Shown: positions 19,127-27,952 of the stretch, piece by piece
Position numbering within the stretch: the first letter of the stretch is position 1
How the letters are laid out: every line of letters starts with the position of its first letter
Source of the DNA: Nitrospinaceae bacterium
GTDB taxonomy: Bacteria > Nitrospinota > Nitrospinia > Nitrospinales > VA-1
Reading direction: 5' to 3'
Length of the DNA stretch: 63,881 nucleotides
NCBI GenBank assembly: GCA_023271875.1
Contig: JALPWY010000005.1
Span: 1 to 63,881, forward strand
Made by a program: the position numbers and the translations under genes
The notes under the pieces: model-generated
The model's database searches: none
The model's input: the letters and a program-made list of their open reading frames with translations, nothing else
What the model was told of the DNA's origin: nothing

Positions 19127-19162
19127 AATTAATTCAATTGATGACATTTACATTGCAATGTT

Positions 19163-19198
19163 ACAGGGGGACCCCTCATTTAGGGTTCCCCTGTTTTT
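19163..19198 (+). terminator. Rho-independent terminator after the multicopper oxidase
   Basis: A strong hairpin: ACAGGGG.ACCC pairs with GGGT.CCCCTGT around an 8-base loop, followed directly by TTTTT. It ends the oxidase transcript, so the next copper protein probably has its own promoter. Confidence 0.85.
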
Positions 19199-19336
19199 CA
19201 TTTTTTTGTAAGTTGTGATAGACTACGCAGCATTCAGTTACAGTATGAAATCGTTTGGTGTGGGGTACCCATTTTTGTTTTGGTTTGGGGAGTTGAATTT
19301 TTTTGCAATTGTTAAATTTTAGGAGGGAACTAGGAG

Positions 19337-20170
19337 ATGAAAAAAGTTTTAGTAGTATTAATGGCCCTGATTGTTTCCATCGTTTTTGCGGGGACAAGCT
19401 TTGCGGCCAAGAAGAAGGGTTACGCAGAAGGCAAGGCAGGCGCCGGTTCAATCACTGGTGTTGTCTCACTTAAGGGTGCTGCACCAGCACCAATTATAGA
19501 AGATCTTACAAAGGGCAAGAATGTTGAGTTTTGTATTACGCACCCGGATACTAATAAAAAAGATAGTACCCGAGCTCGCATTAAAGTAACGGCTACTGGT
19601 GGTAAATTAAAAGATGCGGTTGTTTTTATTGAGGAAATCGATGGCGGGAAGCCTTGGGGAGATGCAGGAAAGGCCGCCTATACCTTTGAAAAATGTGATA
19701 TTAACGAAAAAATGCTTGCAGTACGAAAGCCTACTAAAGCAGAAGCAAAAGATAAAAAAAGTGATATTTTAACAGTACTCAATAAGGATCCAGAAATTCT
19801 GCACAACCCGCATGGTTATTCTGTTGCTGGTGCAAACCGTAAGACCCTGTTTAACAAGCCTCTTCCGAGTCAGGGAGATATTGCATATGTCACCAAGAAC
19901 ATTAAGCGTCTAAAGAAGAAAAAAGATAAACACTTTTTCTTACAGTGTGACCAACACAACTTTATGGAAGCGGATGCTCGGATTGTATGGAACCCGTACT
20001 ATGCTATTACCGGAGCCGATGGCTCTTTCAAAATTGATGGCATTCCGGCTGGGAAATATAAAGTGACTGCATGGCAGCCATATGTTGGTGAGTCTTCGCA
20101 GGATGTTACAGTTGGTGCCGGCGCAGCTAAGGCCAACTTTACACTCACTGCAAAGGCTGCAAAAAAGTAA
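19337..20170 (+). CDS. Secreted cupredoxin-like protein with carboxypeptidase-regulatory domain
   Basis: A 277-residue exported protein with signal peptide MKKVLVVLMALIVSIVFAGT...FAA and a good RBS (AGGAGGGA) 9-10 bases before ATG. The middle region has a His in EILHNPHGYS and, at residues 204-210, the type-1 copper pattern C-x2-H-x2-M (QCDQHNFM). The C-terminal ~60 residues form a transthyretin-like CarboxypepD_reg domain (YAITGADGSFKIDGIPAGKYKVTAWQP). The same architecture is found in two further genes at 40.8-42.4 kb. A blue-copper electron carrier or copper-delivery role for the upstream oxidase is inferred from the motif and position. A terminator follows. Confidence 0.75.
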   Translation: MKKVLVVLMALIVSIVFAGTSFAAKKKGYAEGKAGAGSITGVVSLKGAAPAPIIEDLTKGKNVEFCITHPDTNKKDSTRARIKVTATGGKLKDAVVFIEEIDGGKPWGDAGKAAYTFEKCDINEKMLAVRKPTKAEAKDKKSDILTVLNKDPEILHNPHGYSVAGANRKTLFNKPLPSQGDIAYVTKNIKRLKKKKDKHFFLQCDQHNFMEADARIVWNPYYAITGADGSFKIDGIPAGKYKVTAWQPYVGESSQDVTVGAGAAKANFTLTAKAAKK

Positions 20171-20206
20171 GTTATTAAAAATTAGTTAAAAAGGTTTATT
20201 TCAAAG

Positions 20207-20245
20207 AGCAGTATCGGAGCAGTTGTTCCGGTGCTGCTTTTTTTT
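20207..20245 (+). terminator. Rho-independent terminator
   Basis: An imperfect hairpin, AGCAG.A.CGGA pairing with TCCG.T.CTGCT, followed by eight T residues. It ends the cupredoxin-like gene. Confidence 0.8.
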
Positions 20246-20497
20246 GCTTCAATACGACCATTAATCCTTGCAATCAACTTTGTCACGGCGGTGCGCATAT
20301 AAAGGGGAGTAAGCCCATTGCCCTCGAAACCGTGGTTTTTTATTTTTATATTTCCAGGTTAGTAATTTTCTCTGTAACTTTAAAATTATATTCTGGGTAC
20401 TTATATATTGGTATACGAGGTTCTATACCACCAAGAGAGTAGCCCCAGATACTTTCGTATTCTAAAATATCTTTTCCCATTCCATCAAGATGGTGGC
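20246..20497. other. Intergenic region upstream of clpB, nothing recognised
   Basis: About 250 bases between a terminator and the clpB promoter. No coding frame, RNA gene or repeat was recognised. Confidence 0.4.
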
Positions 20498-20526
20498 TTG
20501 ACAATTATAAAAACTAATCTTATCTA
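20498..20526 (+). promoter_or_regulatory. Sigma70-type promoter of clpB
   Basis: A perfect -35 box TTGACA is followed by exactly 17 bases and then TATCTA. It lies 38 bases before the clpB ATG. A near-identical arrangement (TTGACAATT ... TATCTT) occurs at 54673-54701. No CIRCE element or sigma32-type box was seen, so heat control is not evident from the sequence. Confidence 0.6.
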
Positions 20527-20564
20527 GTTTAGGAAGAAGAAATTTACTAGATGGAGTATTGAAT

Positions 20565-23201
20565 ATGCGTTTTGATCAGATGACTATTAGATTGCAGGAG
20601 GCGTTTTCGTCCTCTCAAGCTTTGTGTTCTTCTGCTCAACAGCAGGCATTGGAATGTGAACACCTGTTGCTTTCTTTATTTCAAGACTTCGACGGTATCG
20701 CTTTAGCATTAGTCAAAAGGGTGGGAGTCGATTGCAAACAGTTATTGCGAGAATTAGAAGATCAAATTGAAAAGTACCCGAAAGTTTCCGGGGGTGGACA
20801 GGTATATCTTTCTAAAATACTCAAGGATATAGTCAGCAAAGCCGAGGAAGAAGCTCGCAAAATGAAAGATGAGTTCTTAAGTGCGGAGCACATTCTTCTT
20901 GCCGTATCTAATTATAAAAAAGCCAACTCTGTTTTCAGGTCTTTGGGAATAAAATACGATGATCTATTGAAAGCCTTGCAATCTATTCGCGGCAGCCAGC
21001 GAGTAACCGACCCTAACCCCGAAAGCAAATACCAAGTGTTGGATAAATTTTGTGTAGACCTAACAAAATCAGCCCGCTCGGGAAAACTCGATCCGGTAAT
21101 TGGACGGGATGGAGAAATCAGACGAGTCATTCAAGTTCTTTCCAGGCGTACCAAGAACAATCCAGTGATCATCGGTGAACCGGGTGTGGGTAAGACCGCC
21201 ATCGTTGAGGGACTTGCCCAGCGTGTGGTGAATAAAGATGTTCCGGAGGGACTCAAGGAGAAACGAATTCTTATGCTCGACTTGCCGCAATTGGTTGCAG
21301 GTAGTAAATATCGTGGTGAGTTCGAGGATCGGTTAAAATCTCTTCTTAAAGAAATCAGTGACTCAAATGGTGAGATTATTTTGTTCATCGACGAACTCCA
21401 TACCCTAGTGGGGGCTGGAGCTGCTGAGGGTTCCATGGATGCATCAAATATGCTCAAACCCGCTCTAGCCCGCGGTGAACTGCATTGCGTTGGAGCCACC
21501 ACGCTGAATGAATATCGTAAATATATTGAAAAAGATGCAGCGCTGGAACGCCGGTTCCAGCCTGTTCCAGTGGAAGAACCGACGTTGGAAGATACAGTTT
21601 CCATTTTGCGCGGCTTGAAAGGTAAATATGAAGTCCATCATGGCGTGCGTATTCAAGACTCCGCTATTCTTGCCGCGGCACGTTTGTCCCATCGTTATAT
21701 CTCTGACCGGTTTTTACCAGACAAGGCCATTGACCTGATTGATGAAGCCGCATCTAGTCTAAAAATGCAGATCGATTCTGTGCCAGCCGAGATTGACGAA
21801 TATCAACGAAAAATTACCCAATTAGAAATCGAGCGTGAAGCATTGAGAAAAGAAATTGATCCTGAGTCTAAGAAACGATTAGTTAAAATTGGAGAGGATC
21901 ATTCCAAATTAATTGAAAAATGTTCCCACATGAGTGAACAATGGCAGAGCGAGAAAAAAGTTCTAACAGAAAAACGCTCCCTCAAGGAACAGGTGGAGTC
22001 TGCTATTCAGGAATGTGAAGTAGTGGAACGAGAAGGGCGTCTCGAGAGGGCTGCAGAATTGAAGTTCGGCACGATTCCCCGTTTGACTCGTGAATTGGAA
22101 GACTTGGAGGGAACTCTAAACAAAGTTCAGCATGAACACAAAATGCTCAATGAGGAGGTTGGCGAGGAAGATATCAGTCGCGTTGTTGCTCGCTGGACAG
22201 GAATTCCTATTGAACGCATGATGGAATCAGAAAAACAACGTTTGCTCAAGATGGAAGAGATACTTCATAAAAAGGTCGTGGGACAGGATGATTCTGTACG
22301 CCTGGTTTCTAACTCGATCAGAAGAGCACGTGCTGGATTGCAGGATCCATTGCGTCCCATAGGTAGTTTTATGTTTCTAGGACCGACTGGTGTTGGAAAA
22401 ACCCAATTGGCAAGGTCTCTCGCTGAGTTCTTGTTTGATGATGAGCAGTCTATGATTCGAGTAGACATGTCGGAATATATGGAGAAACATTCTGTCTCCC
22501 GTCTTATCGGTGCACCGCCCGGTTATGTTGGTTATGATGAAGGGGGGTATTTAACCGAGCATGTTCGGCGTAAGCCGTACAGCGTGATTTTGTTTGATGA
22601 GATTGAAAAAGCACATAGCGATGTTTTTAATATTTTCTTACAGATTCTGGATGAAGGGCGGCTGACAGATGGGCAAGGCAAAACTGTTGACTTCCGAAAT
22701 ACTCTTGTGTTGATGACTTCTAATATCGGTAGTAAATTTATTGAAGAAGCTGGTCTGGAAGCGGCGCTTCATGAGTCAAAAGGACACCCTCGGGAGGTTT
22801 GGGAACGCCAATACGAAAAGGTTCAGGATACTGTGCGGCAGGAATTAAGGAACCACTTCCGGCCAGAATTTTTGAACCGGGTCGACGACATTGTACTGTT
22901 TCGTAACCTGAATCTAGAACAGATACAAGAAATCGTGGATGTTCAGATGCAAAGTCTTCAAAAACGATTAGCCGAAAGGAATATGTCTATTGTATTGGAT
23001 GACAAAGTTAAAGAGGTGTTGGCTCAGAAGGGATACGACCCTGCATTTGGAGCAAGGCCTTTGAAGCGGGCGTTGCAAAAGCATATTCAGGACCCTCTTT
23101 CACTCAAGATTCTCCAAGGAGAGTTTTCGGAGGGAGATCGAGTGAAAGTCTATGTCAACGGGAATTCAGATACTTTCACCTTTGAGAAAGTTACTGCATA
23201 A
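20565..23201 (+). CDS. clpB: Chaperone ClpB (Hsp100 disaggregase)
   Basis: A hexameric AAA+ disaggregase that works with DnaK to rescue aggregated proteins. Order: Clp_N repeats (~5-145), AAA1 with Walker A GEPGVGKT (~205) and Walker [16 protein letters not shown], a coiled-coil middle domain (~405-525) that distinguishes ClpB from ClpA/C, AAA2 with GPTGVGKT (~605), the pore loop [11 protein letters not shown], and a ClpB D2-small domain. GGAG ending 9 bases before ATG 20565 fixes the start; a TTG two codons upstream is less likely. Length (878 residues) is normal. It is the last housekeeping gene before the accessory region. Confidence 0.98.
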   Translation: MRFDQMTIRLQEAFSSSQALCSSAQQQALECEHLLLSLFQDFDGIALALVKRVGVDCKQLLRELEDQIEKYPKVSGGGQVYLSKILKDIVSKAEEEARKMKDEFLSAEHILLAVSNYKKANSVFRSLGIKYDDLLKALQSIRGSQRVTDPNPESKYQVLDKFCVDLTKSARSGKLDPVIGRDGEIRRVIQVLSRRTKNNPVIIGEPGVGKTAIVEGLAQRVVNKDVPEGLKEKRILMLDLPQLVAGSKYRGEFEDRLKSLLKEISDSNGEIILFIDELHTLVGAGAAEGSMDASNMLKPALARGELHCVGATTLNEYRKYIEKDAALERRFQPVPVEEPTLEDTVSILRGLKGKYEVHHGVRIQDSAILAAARLSHRYISDRFLPDKAIDLIDEAASSLKMQIDSVPAEIDEYQRKITQLEIEREALRKEIDPESKKRLVKIGEDHSKLIEKCSHMSEQWQSEKKVLTEKRSLKEQVESAIQECEVVEREGRLERAAELKFGTIPRLTRELEDLEGTLNKVQHEHKMLNEEVGEEDISRVVARWTGIPIERMMESEKQRLLKMEEILHKKVVGQDDSVRLVSNSIRRARAGLQDPLRPIGSFMFLGPTGVGKTQLARSLAEFLFDDEQSMIRVDMSEYMEKHSVSRLIGAPPGYVGYDEGGYLTEHVRRKPYSVILFDEIEKAHSDVFNIFLQILDEGRLTDGQGKTVDFRNTLVLMTSNIGSKFIEEAGLEAALHESKGHPREVWERQYEKVQDTVRQELRNHFRPEFLNRVDDIVLFRNLNLEQIQEIVDVQMQSLQKRLAERNMSIVLDDKVKEVLAQKGYDPAFGARPLKRALQKHIQDPLSLKILQGEFSEGDRVKVYVNGNSDTFTFEKVTA

Positions 23202-23237
23202 CTCAGGAATCAAGAGATATTAACTAACCTTTACATT

Positions 23238-23468
23238 ACTGTGTCATTTTTGTGTCAATCTGTTAGGCTTTTCATGGCATTTAGTGACACAACACGCAAC
23301 GAACTTCACCGCAGGTCTAATTAAAACAAAGATTAATAAATTAAATTTCTGCTTTGGGAGCATGGGATCGGAGGTTCAAATCCTCTCACTCCAAGTATTT
23401 AAAACAATGGGTTACGGTTTAGGCCGTAGCCCATTTTTTGTTTGGGGTGGCATCTTGGGTGACAAATA
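23238..23468 (+). repeat. Repeat R1: tRNA-Pro 3'-half attachment-site-like element
   Basis: First of three related ~220-230 bp direct repeats (others at 30648 and 35331). Parts in order: a conserved block with TGGCATTTAGTGACACAAC; a degenerate 3' half of tRNA-Pro(UGG) at 23349-23394 (anticodon loop TTTGGGA, T arm GGAGGTTCAAATCCTCT); a hairpin terminator; and two short direct repeats (TGGGGTGGCA, TGGGTGACA) 13 bases apart. No 5' tRNA half is present. The acceptor strand is more decayed than in R2 and R3. Integration of mobile elements into tRNA 3' ends produces such structures; the attachment-site reading is inference. Confidence 0.75.
23409..23439 (+). terminator. Terminator inside repeat R1
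   Basis: The inverted repeat GGGTTACGG / CCGTAGCCC (one G-T pair) with a 6-base loop is followed by a T-run. The same hairpin recurs in R2 and R3, as expected for the natural terminator of a tRNA gene copied with its 3' end. Confidence 0.75.
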
Positions 23469-23631
23469 AACCCCAAATCGTATTAAATCCTGTCCCTACC
23501 CATGTGAGTTTTAATATTTCTATGAAATTAAAAAACAAATAAAACTAAATAATATTATTAAAATGCATCCAACCCATATCACTTTTATATTATAAGGCAT
23601 ATAAATCACAAAAAAGTTAAGGATTAAATGA

Positions 23632-23760
23632 TTATGAAAGTTTTCGTAACGCATCTAGGACTAGGATTGCTAAGGCTCCTGATCCTATGCCAAAGACGTA
23701 CATGGCAAGGCCATACCATACTGAGGAATAAATATTTTTTTGCACGTTAATCATTTTCAT
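23632..23760 (-). CDS. 42-residue single-span membrane protein (second of coupled pair)
   Basis: A tiny frame of 42 codons plus stop. It has a polar N-terminus (MKMINVQKNIYSS), one hydrophobic segment (VWYGLAMYVFGIGSGALAIL) and a basic C-terminus. Its ATG overlaps the stop of the small gene upstream (ATGA), which implies translational coupling and explains the absence of its own Shine-Dalgarno. No family is recognised. Similar tiny subunits occur in membrane complexes and toxin systems, but nothing here decides between them. Confidence 0.5.
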   Translation of the reverse strand: MKMINVQKNIYSSVWYGLAMYVFGIGSGALAILVLDALRKLS

Positions 23761-23897
23761 AAGTCGAATATAATTAAATATATTAACCTAATTGCAAAAA
23801 CAATATTTAAAAACAATCCCGCATGAAAAAATATATTAAAGAATCGTCCGTTACTATACTTGACGTGTTGACTATGGTTTTTTAAAAATTTTCCCAT
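23757..23897 (-). CDS. 46-residue single-span membrane protein (first of coupled pair)
   Basis: A frame of 46 codons with a strong Shine-Dalgarno (AAGGAGG, about 6 bases before ATG). A polar, basic N-terminus (MGKFLKNHSQHVKYSNGRF) is followed by a long hydrophobic stretch (FHAGLFLNIVFAIRLIYLII). The stop overlaps the start of the next 42-residue gene. The strong ribosome site and coupling make it a credible gene despite its size. The RBS is preceded by CTTTAA/TTAAAGATAAGGAGG-like sequence, weakly like leaders near 26.8, 27.3 and 36.5 kb. Function unknown. Confidence 0.55.
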   Translation of the reverse strand: MGKFLKNHSQHVKYSNGRFFNIFFHAGLFLNIVFAIRLIYLIIFDL

Positions 23898-24098
23898 TAT
23901 GTGCCTCCTTATCTTTAACAGCGGAGGTTTCGGCTATAATCCCCCCTATTAGTTAGGGGCTGAGAGGGGTCTTACAAAGGAGAAGCAAGGACAATAATGT
24001 TATTTGCCCTAACTACAGACTTAGATTAACTCGTGAATATTAATCATTTGTTAACTGGTTGTTAATATTTTTTAACCTATATGAATGAGGGGAAAAAT

Positions 24099-25172
24099 AT
24101 GTATAAAAAAACGAAATGCTTTTTTATTTCAAATGTAATTGCAACTAGTCTAGTGATGGTAATCTTTCTACTCTCTAATACGACGTATGCAGAATCTATA
24201 TTCGAATACCTAACACCGACCTCCGACAGCAGTCCGGCAGGATTAGATTTTGATTCAAAAGGCAACCTCTGGTTTGTAGAAATCAATGGAAATAAAATTG
24301 GAAAATTAACTCCAAGTGAAGTGGTACCAGGGACGTCAAAAGGAATAATTGAATATGAGCTTCCTCGCCCTAACTCTAGGCCTCAATATCTCATAGTTTC
24401 TCGTGACGATACTGTTTGGTTTAGCGAAATGGGTGGTAACCGCATTGGACAGTTAAATCCCATTTCAAAAAAAATAAGAGAATACGATCTTTCTACCCCT
24501 AATAGTGAGCCGCACAATTTATTTGAATCGGAAGACGGTATGATTTGGTTTACAGAATTCGAAGCTAATAAAATTGGAAGGCTTAATCCTAAAACGGGTG
24601 AAATTCGAGAATATCCAGTTAATGAAGGGAACCCCCATGATTTAGTAGTTGATGATGAATACGTCTGGTTCACGCAGGGGGGTAAGTTCTGGGCTAGAAT
24701 TTTTTCAAACAAGATAGGGTTTCTGGAATTGAAATCTGGCCAGGTCGGGGAAATTTTGATTCATCCAAAAAAATCAGTTCCGCATGGAATGTTTCTTGCT
24801 TCAGACAAAACTATATGGTTCACCCAATTTTTCGCAAATAAAATTTCTTGGCTGGATTTTTCGGAAGAGTTTCCGCCAAAGGTTGTTAATTATGTAGTCC
24901 CAGGTAAAAGAACAGGAGTTCATGATCTGGTCGTGGATTATAAAAGAAGATTAGTCTGGTTTGTGGCAAATCACAAGGATAGCATCGGTAGATTAGATTT
25001 GACCGAGGCTGAGCCGGGAACTTCTAAGGGAATCCAAATGTTCTCATTACCCACCAAAGGTGCGCATCCGAGCAACCTTGTGCTAGACAAGGAAGGTAAG
25101 GTCTGGTTCACTGAAATGGGTATGTATTTTAGAAAAAAGTATCAAAATAAAATTGGTGTATTAGTGCCTTAG
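24099..25172 (+). CDS. Secreted Vgb/streptogramin-lyase-like beta-propeller
   Basis: A 357-residue exported protein. ATG 24099 is chosen over ATG 24081 because GAGGGG lies 7 bases before it; the signal peptide ends near FLLSNTTYA. The mature part is a seven-bladed propeller built from ~40-residue repeats with the recurring NKIGKLTP / VWFTEMGGNRIGQLNP / IWFTEFEANKIGRLNP pattern of virginiamycin B lyase (Vgb) and NHL proteins. True Vgb opens streptogramin B rings. Most homologues in environmental genomes are uncharacterised secreted propellers, and resistance should not be assumed. It is the first sizeable gene right of R1. Confidence 0.82.
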   Translation: MYKKTKCFFISNVIATSLVMVIFLLSNTTYAESIFEYLTPTSDSSPAGLDFDSKGNLWFVEINGNKIGKLTPSEVVPGTSKGIIEYELPRPNSRPQYLIVSRDDTVWFSEMGGNRIGQLNPISKKIREYDLSTPNSEPHNLFESEDGMIWFTEFEANKIGRLNPKTGEIREYPVNEGNPHDLVVDDEYVWFTQGGKFWARIFSNKIGFLELKSGQVGEILIHPKKSVPHGMFLASDKTIWFTQFFANKISWLDFSEEFPPKVVNYVVPGKRTGVHDLVVDYKRRLVWFVANHKDSIGRLDLTEAEPGTSKGIQMFSLPTKGAHPSNLVLDKEGKVWFTEMGMYFRKKYQNKIGVLVP

Positions 25173-25313
25173 AACGTTTTATTTAAATACGAAAAAAGAC
25201 CGTTTATACTTTTCATGGATTTTAGAAAACTTAAGATCAAACTTTTTTGTATTTTTAGATTATTTATTTTGATTACAGGATGCCCTTAAGTGAAAATTCT
25301 TTCTCAAATAAAG

Positions 25314-26040
25314 ATGCCTGGAGAATCGTATTCTCAAAAATTCAAAGAATTAGAAGAAGAACGAGTGATTCATTAAAACCTTAAAAACTATATTGGGGTT
25401 TTGGCGGACACCCTTGCTGAGAGCAATATCTTCGTTCCAGAAAACCTAAAAAGTGCCGCAACTTATATTGAAAACAATTTTCGTGCTCAGGGTCACAAAG
25501 TAAGCTCTCATGAATATATCCTTCAAAAGGGTCTCTCACGAAATACAATCTTAATGGGCTTTTTTAAAAGCATCTTCCCGTCAAATTTCCCGTCAGGTTC
25601 CAAAGAACTTGTAGCTATAAATATGAGGCAGAAGTTCCGGGGAATGTTTACAGGGATGAGATCGTTTTAGTAGGCGCTTATTACGATTCTGTCTTCGGGT
25701 CCCCTGGCGTAAATGACAACGCCACAGGTACGGTGGGTTTGCTAGAAATCGGGAATTTGTTATTTGGGAAAAAACCAAAAAGGACAATTCGCTTGGTTGC
25801 TTTTGTCAATGAAGAAGCACTTTTTTTCGCCACAAAAAATATGGGCAGTTATGTTTATGCGCAACGAAGTCGGGAAAGGGTAGAAAATATTCAAGGAATG
25901 ATTTTGTTAGAAATGCTAGGTTACTACTCCACACAAAAGGGAAGTCAAAAGTATCCCTTCCCTCTTGGACTGTTCAAATCCGATACGGGTAATTTCATTG
26001 CTTTTGTCTCCAATCTTCAATCGAAAATGCTGGTGATGTA
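25314..26040 (+). pseudogene. Decayed M28-family aminopeptidase
   Basis: Remnant of a zinc aminopeptidase of the M28 family. The first part (from ATG 25314) has an in-frame TAA at 25374, then continues with LADTLAESNIFVPENLKSAATYIE. A frameshift near 25615 moves the reading to VLVGAYYDSVFGSPGVNDNATGTVGLLEI, RTIRLVAFVNEEALFF and GMILLEMLGYYS, recognisable M28 blocks. The zinc-ligand His of the usual GAHYDS is Tyr here. The C-terminal third is lost. Three independent lesions make it a pseudogene. A fragment just past its end recurs at 31.7 kb. Confidence 0.8.
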
Positions 26041-26079
26041 GCAATTATATGTTCTTGGGATTTTTATTGTAAGAATACC

Positions 26080-26425
26080 TTAGCGTGACATCGTTCACTT
26101 TTTATGCCATTGCCGCAGTTGCCTAAATTATAGGCTGTTTTGCCTTCTGGGCTTGGTTGCGATTAGACAAAAGTGTGTATTGGATTCTTCCAGGCATTGT
26201 ATCCCTTATTGTTTTTGCTGTTTTGCTGACCCGTATCGATGTTTGCAGGTAGGACTTTTGCGGCCTATGGTGGAGTTTACATTGTAGCCTCTCTTATGGC
26301 TTTGGATAATTGAAGGTCAACGCTTAGATAAATGAGACATTTTAGGTGCAATTATTTGTATAGGGGGAGGTACTCATTTTATTTGGGCACAGACAACAGG
26401 TTTAAACCTAAGTCATTTGTTACTA
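26080..26425 (+). pseudogene. Decayed UPF0060 (YnfA-type) membrane protein
   Basis: Translation in shifting frames gives FYAIAAVA, then a stop, then [37 protein letters not shown], then after a shift FAAYGGVYIVASLMALDN, a further shift to EGQRLDK, and DILGAIICIGGG. These are the consecutive blocks of the four-helix UPF0060/YnfA family (small multidrug-resistance-like proteins). At least two stops and two frameshifts are present. Its 5' end plus upstream sequence is duplicated at 31690-31812. Confidence 0.8.
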
Positions 26426-26498
26426 CCATAGCAATCAAATTTTCTGCTAATGATTGACTCCTTTAGATCTCCCGAACTTTTGGGTCGTGCAACTCCTT

Positions 26499-26777
26499 TT
26501 AAAGCACAGCATTAATACTCGCTACAATTTCATTTTTCAAATCATTCCAATTTGCTTCGGTTTTTTTTGTAACGGATATAAACACACCCTCTGCTTCCGC
26601 CATTATAAATATGCTAGCCACATCGGCGTTTTCAAAAATTTTAGCTGCTACTGGAAAATCTTTTGCTTCTTCCATGCTGTTAAAAGTTTTGTAACCTGAA
26701 TCGAGAATCTTTTTGTTTACGCTAAATTTCAAAGCATGTTCATTTGGAGTTGTATTAACAGTTACTGAAACAGACAT
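26499..26777 (-). CDS. NifU/Nfu N-terminal-domain protein
   Basis: A 92-residue protein opening MSVSVTVNTTPNEHALKFSVNKKI, the signature of the Nfu N-terminal (scaffold NFU N) domain. The CxxC-bearing iron-sulfur domain is absent, so it is a stand-alone N-domain. Start ATG 26777 is fixed by AAAGGAGG 9 bases upstream; the frame reads back ten more codons through this RBS. A ferredoxin gene lies 49 bases upstream on the same strand, so an Fe-S-related role is plausible. The leader shares a repeated sequence with those of the genes at 27326 and 36482. Confidence 0.75.
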   Translation of the reverse strand: MSVSVTVNTTPNEHALKFSVNKKILDSGYKTFNSMEEAKDFPVAAKIFENADVASIFIMAEAEGVFISVTKKTEANWNDLKNEIVASINAVL

Positions 26778-26825
26778 AGGTTTTAACCTCCTTTTATCTA
26801 AAGCCATTGATAGGACTTCCTTCTC

Positions 26826-27083
26826 TTAGTCCCAATCACCCATACTTCGATTAATTGGTGGTGGAGCATTTCTTGAATCTTCATCATCGTCATCATATTT
26901 AATTACTTCAACGGGGCAACTCTCGGCGGCTATCTTGATTTTTTCCTCCAAACCTGAATAGTCAACCCCCTCTATTACTTTTGAAGGTTCCCCCGTCTCG
27001 ACCTTAAAAACCTCGGGGCAGTTACTTTCTGACAAGCCACATGAAATACAGCCTTCTTCAATCCATACACGCGTAATAGCCAT
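26826..27083 (-). CDS. Small ferredoxin (single-cluster type)
   Basis: An 85-residue acidic ferredoxin. The cluster ligands are seen as C-x2-C-x5-C near the start (CISCGLSESNCPEVF) and a distal ESCPVEVIKY cysteine, the single-cluster 4Fe-4S/3Fe-4S pattern. The C-terminal tail is strongly acidic (KYDDDDEDS). GGGGGG ends about 10 bases before ATG 27083. A TTG at 27092 sits immediately after that RBS and is too close to be used. It is followed by the Nfu-N gene. Its electron-transfer partner is unknown. Confidence 0.85.
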   Translation of the reverse strand: MAITRVWIEEGCISCGLSESNCPEVFKVETGEPSKVIEGVDYSGLEEKIKIAAESCPVEVIKYDDDDEDSRNAPPPINRSMGDWD

Positions 27084-27143
27084 TGCTCTCAACCCCCCTG
27101 TAAACTAATTTGTCAAAAAGCTTGTTGCTACTTCTCGTCGGGT

Positions 27144-27326
27144 TTACGCATCTTTAATCTCCTTCTCTGTTAATTTATCAACTGCGTTTCCGAGTTTATC
27201 TAGTGGGATGTCAAGTTCATCTGCCTGTTCTAAATCAATAGTTTCCATCCAGTTCCAACAAGCCCTTGAAATAAGGTCAATATCATCAGCTGTTAAATTT
27301 AGTAAAAATCTAAGTTGTTTACCCAT
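27144..27326 (-). CDS. 60-residue acidic protein of unknown function
   Basis: A small soluble helical protein (GKQLRFLLNLTADDIDLISRACWNWMETIDLEQADEL...). GGAG lies about 8 bases before ATG 27326; a GTG immediately in front is possible. It is the first of three same-strand small genes (this one, ferredoxin, Nfu-N). No domain is recognised. Its leader carries the repeat shared with 26777 and 36482. Confidence 0.55.
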   Translation of the reverse strand: MGKQLRFLLNLTADDIDLISRACWNWMETIDLEQADELDIPLDKLGNAVDKLTEKEIKDA

Positions 27327-27362
27327 CACTATCTCCTCTTACCTAAAGCCACCAACAAAACT

Positions 27363-27465
27363 TCCTTCTCAGTGAGTGTCATCTATGAAAAACGAAACGA
27401 AGTAGAGCCTTGAAACCAGTAGGGACAAGAAGTTTTTCTCTCTGACAACCAATGCATATATAATA
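27363..27465 (+). repeat. Degenerate copy of the 3' end of the 34.7-35.2 kb gene
   Basis: About 95-100 bases here (CAGTGAGTGTCATCTATGAA onward) align with 35184-35290, covering the last codons (VSVIYERRNEIEPWNQ) and the downstream sequence of that gene. By eye identity is about three quarters. The copy has lost its frame. It shows that cargo has been duplicated between the two island segments. Confidence 0.65.
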
Positions 27466-27508
27466 TCATGATCAAGAGGTTAAATATTAATTGATAGGAG
27501 AGTTTAGT

Positions 27509-27814
27509 ATGGCATCTAAGTGGAGTATTGAAAATTCTGCTAATATAAAAATGTTGATCAATATGATTCAGACAGCTGGTGGAATAGATGAAGACGAGAA
27601 TATATTTTTACCAGTAGAAAAAACTGAACATAGTTTTCTTAAAACTTCAAAAGAAAAATTACAAGAATATGAATCATCTGGAATGAGTGTTTCGGATTTG
27701 TACAACAAGTTATTGGACCAATCAGAAGATTGTGATTGGTCTCTGGTTTCTATCGATATACAGATACCTCGTTCAATCCCTGACGCTCTGGATGAAGAGG
27801 GTCCATTAACTTGA
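27509..27814 (+). CDS. 101-residue protein of unknown function
   Basis: A soluble acidic protein beginning MASKWSIENSANIKMLINMI. ATG 27509 is preferred because ATAGGAG ends 8 bases before it. No signal peptide, membrane segment or known motif. A predicted helix-rich N-half (KTSKEKLQEYESSGMSVSDLYNKL) precedes an acidic C-terminus (DALDEEGPLT). It is transcribed away from the small ferredoxin cluster. I cannot assign a function. Confidence 0.55.
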   Translation: MASKWSIENSANIKMLINMIQTAGGIDEDENIFLPVEKTEHSFLKTSKEKLQEYESSGMSVSDLYNKLLDQSEDCDWSLVSIDIQIPRSIPDALDEEGPLT

Positions 27815-27952
27815 TTTATGTGTTGGTGGCAGATCCATTTTCTGAGTTTTCTCGAGTGCCCTCTTTTTATATTAGCGGTGACATAAAAAATGTTTTATGC
27901 AAAACTTGGCTAGATTATAGATTGGTGACAACCAACAATTAATTTAACGGTT

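Noticed and set aside
2989-20315. 12-mer GGGGAGTAAGCC seen at about 2990 and 20304
   Set aside because: Matches of 12 bases are expected by chance many times in a window this size, and the flanks do not align.
23284-23469. 61-codon open frame across R1 with a look-alike across R2 (30692-30907)
   Set aside because: The two frames resemble each other only because they read through the tRNA-fragment repeat and its terminator. No RBS, and R3 does not keep the frame.
24099-25172. Reading the Vgb-like propeller as a streptogramin resistance gene
   Set aside because: The NHL/Vgb propeller pattern is shared by many secreted proteins without lyase activity; catalytic residues were not verified.
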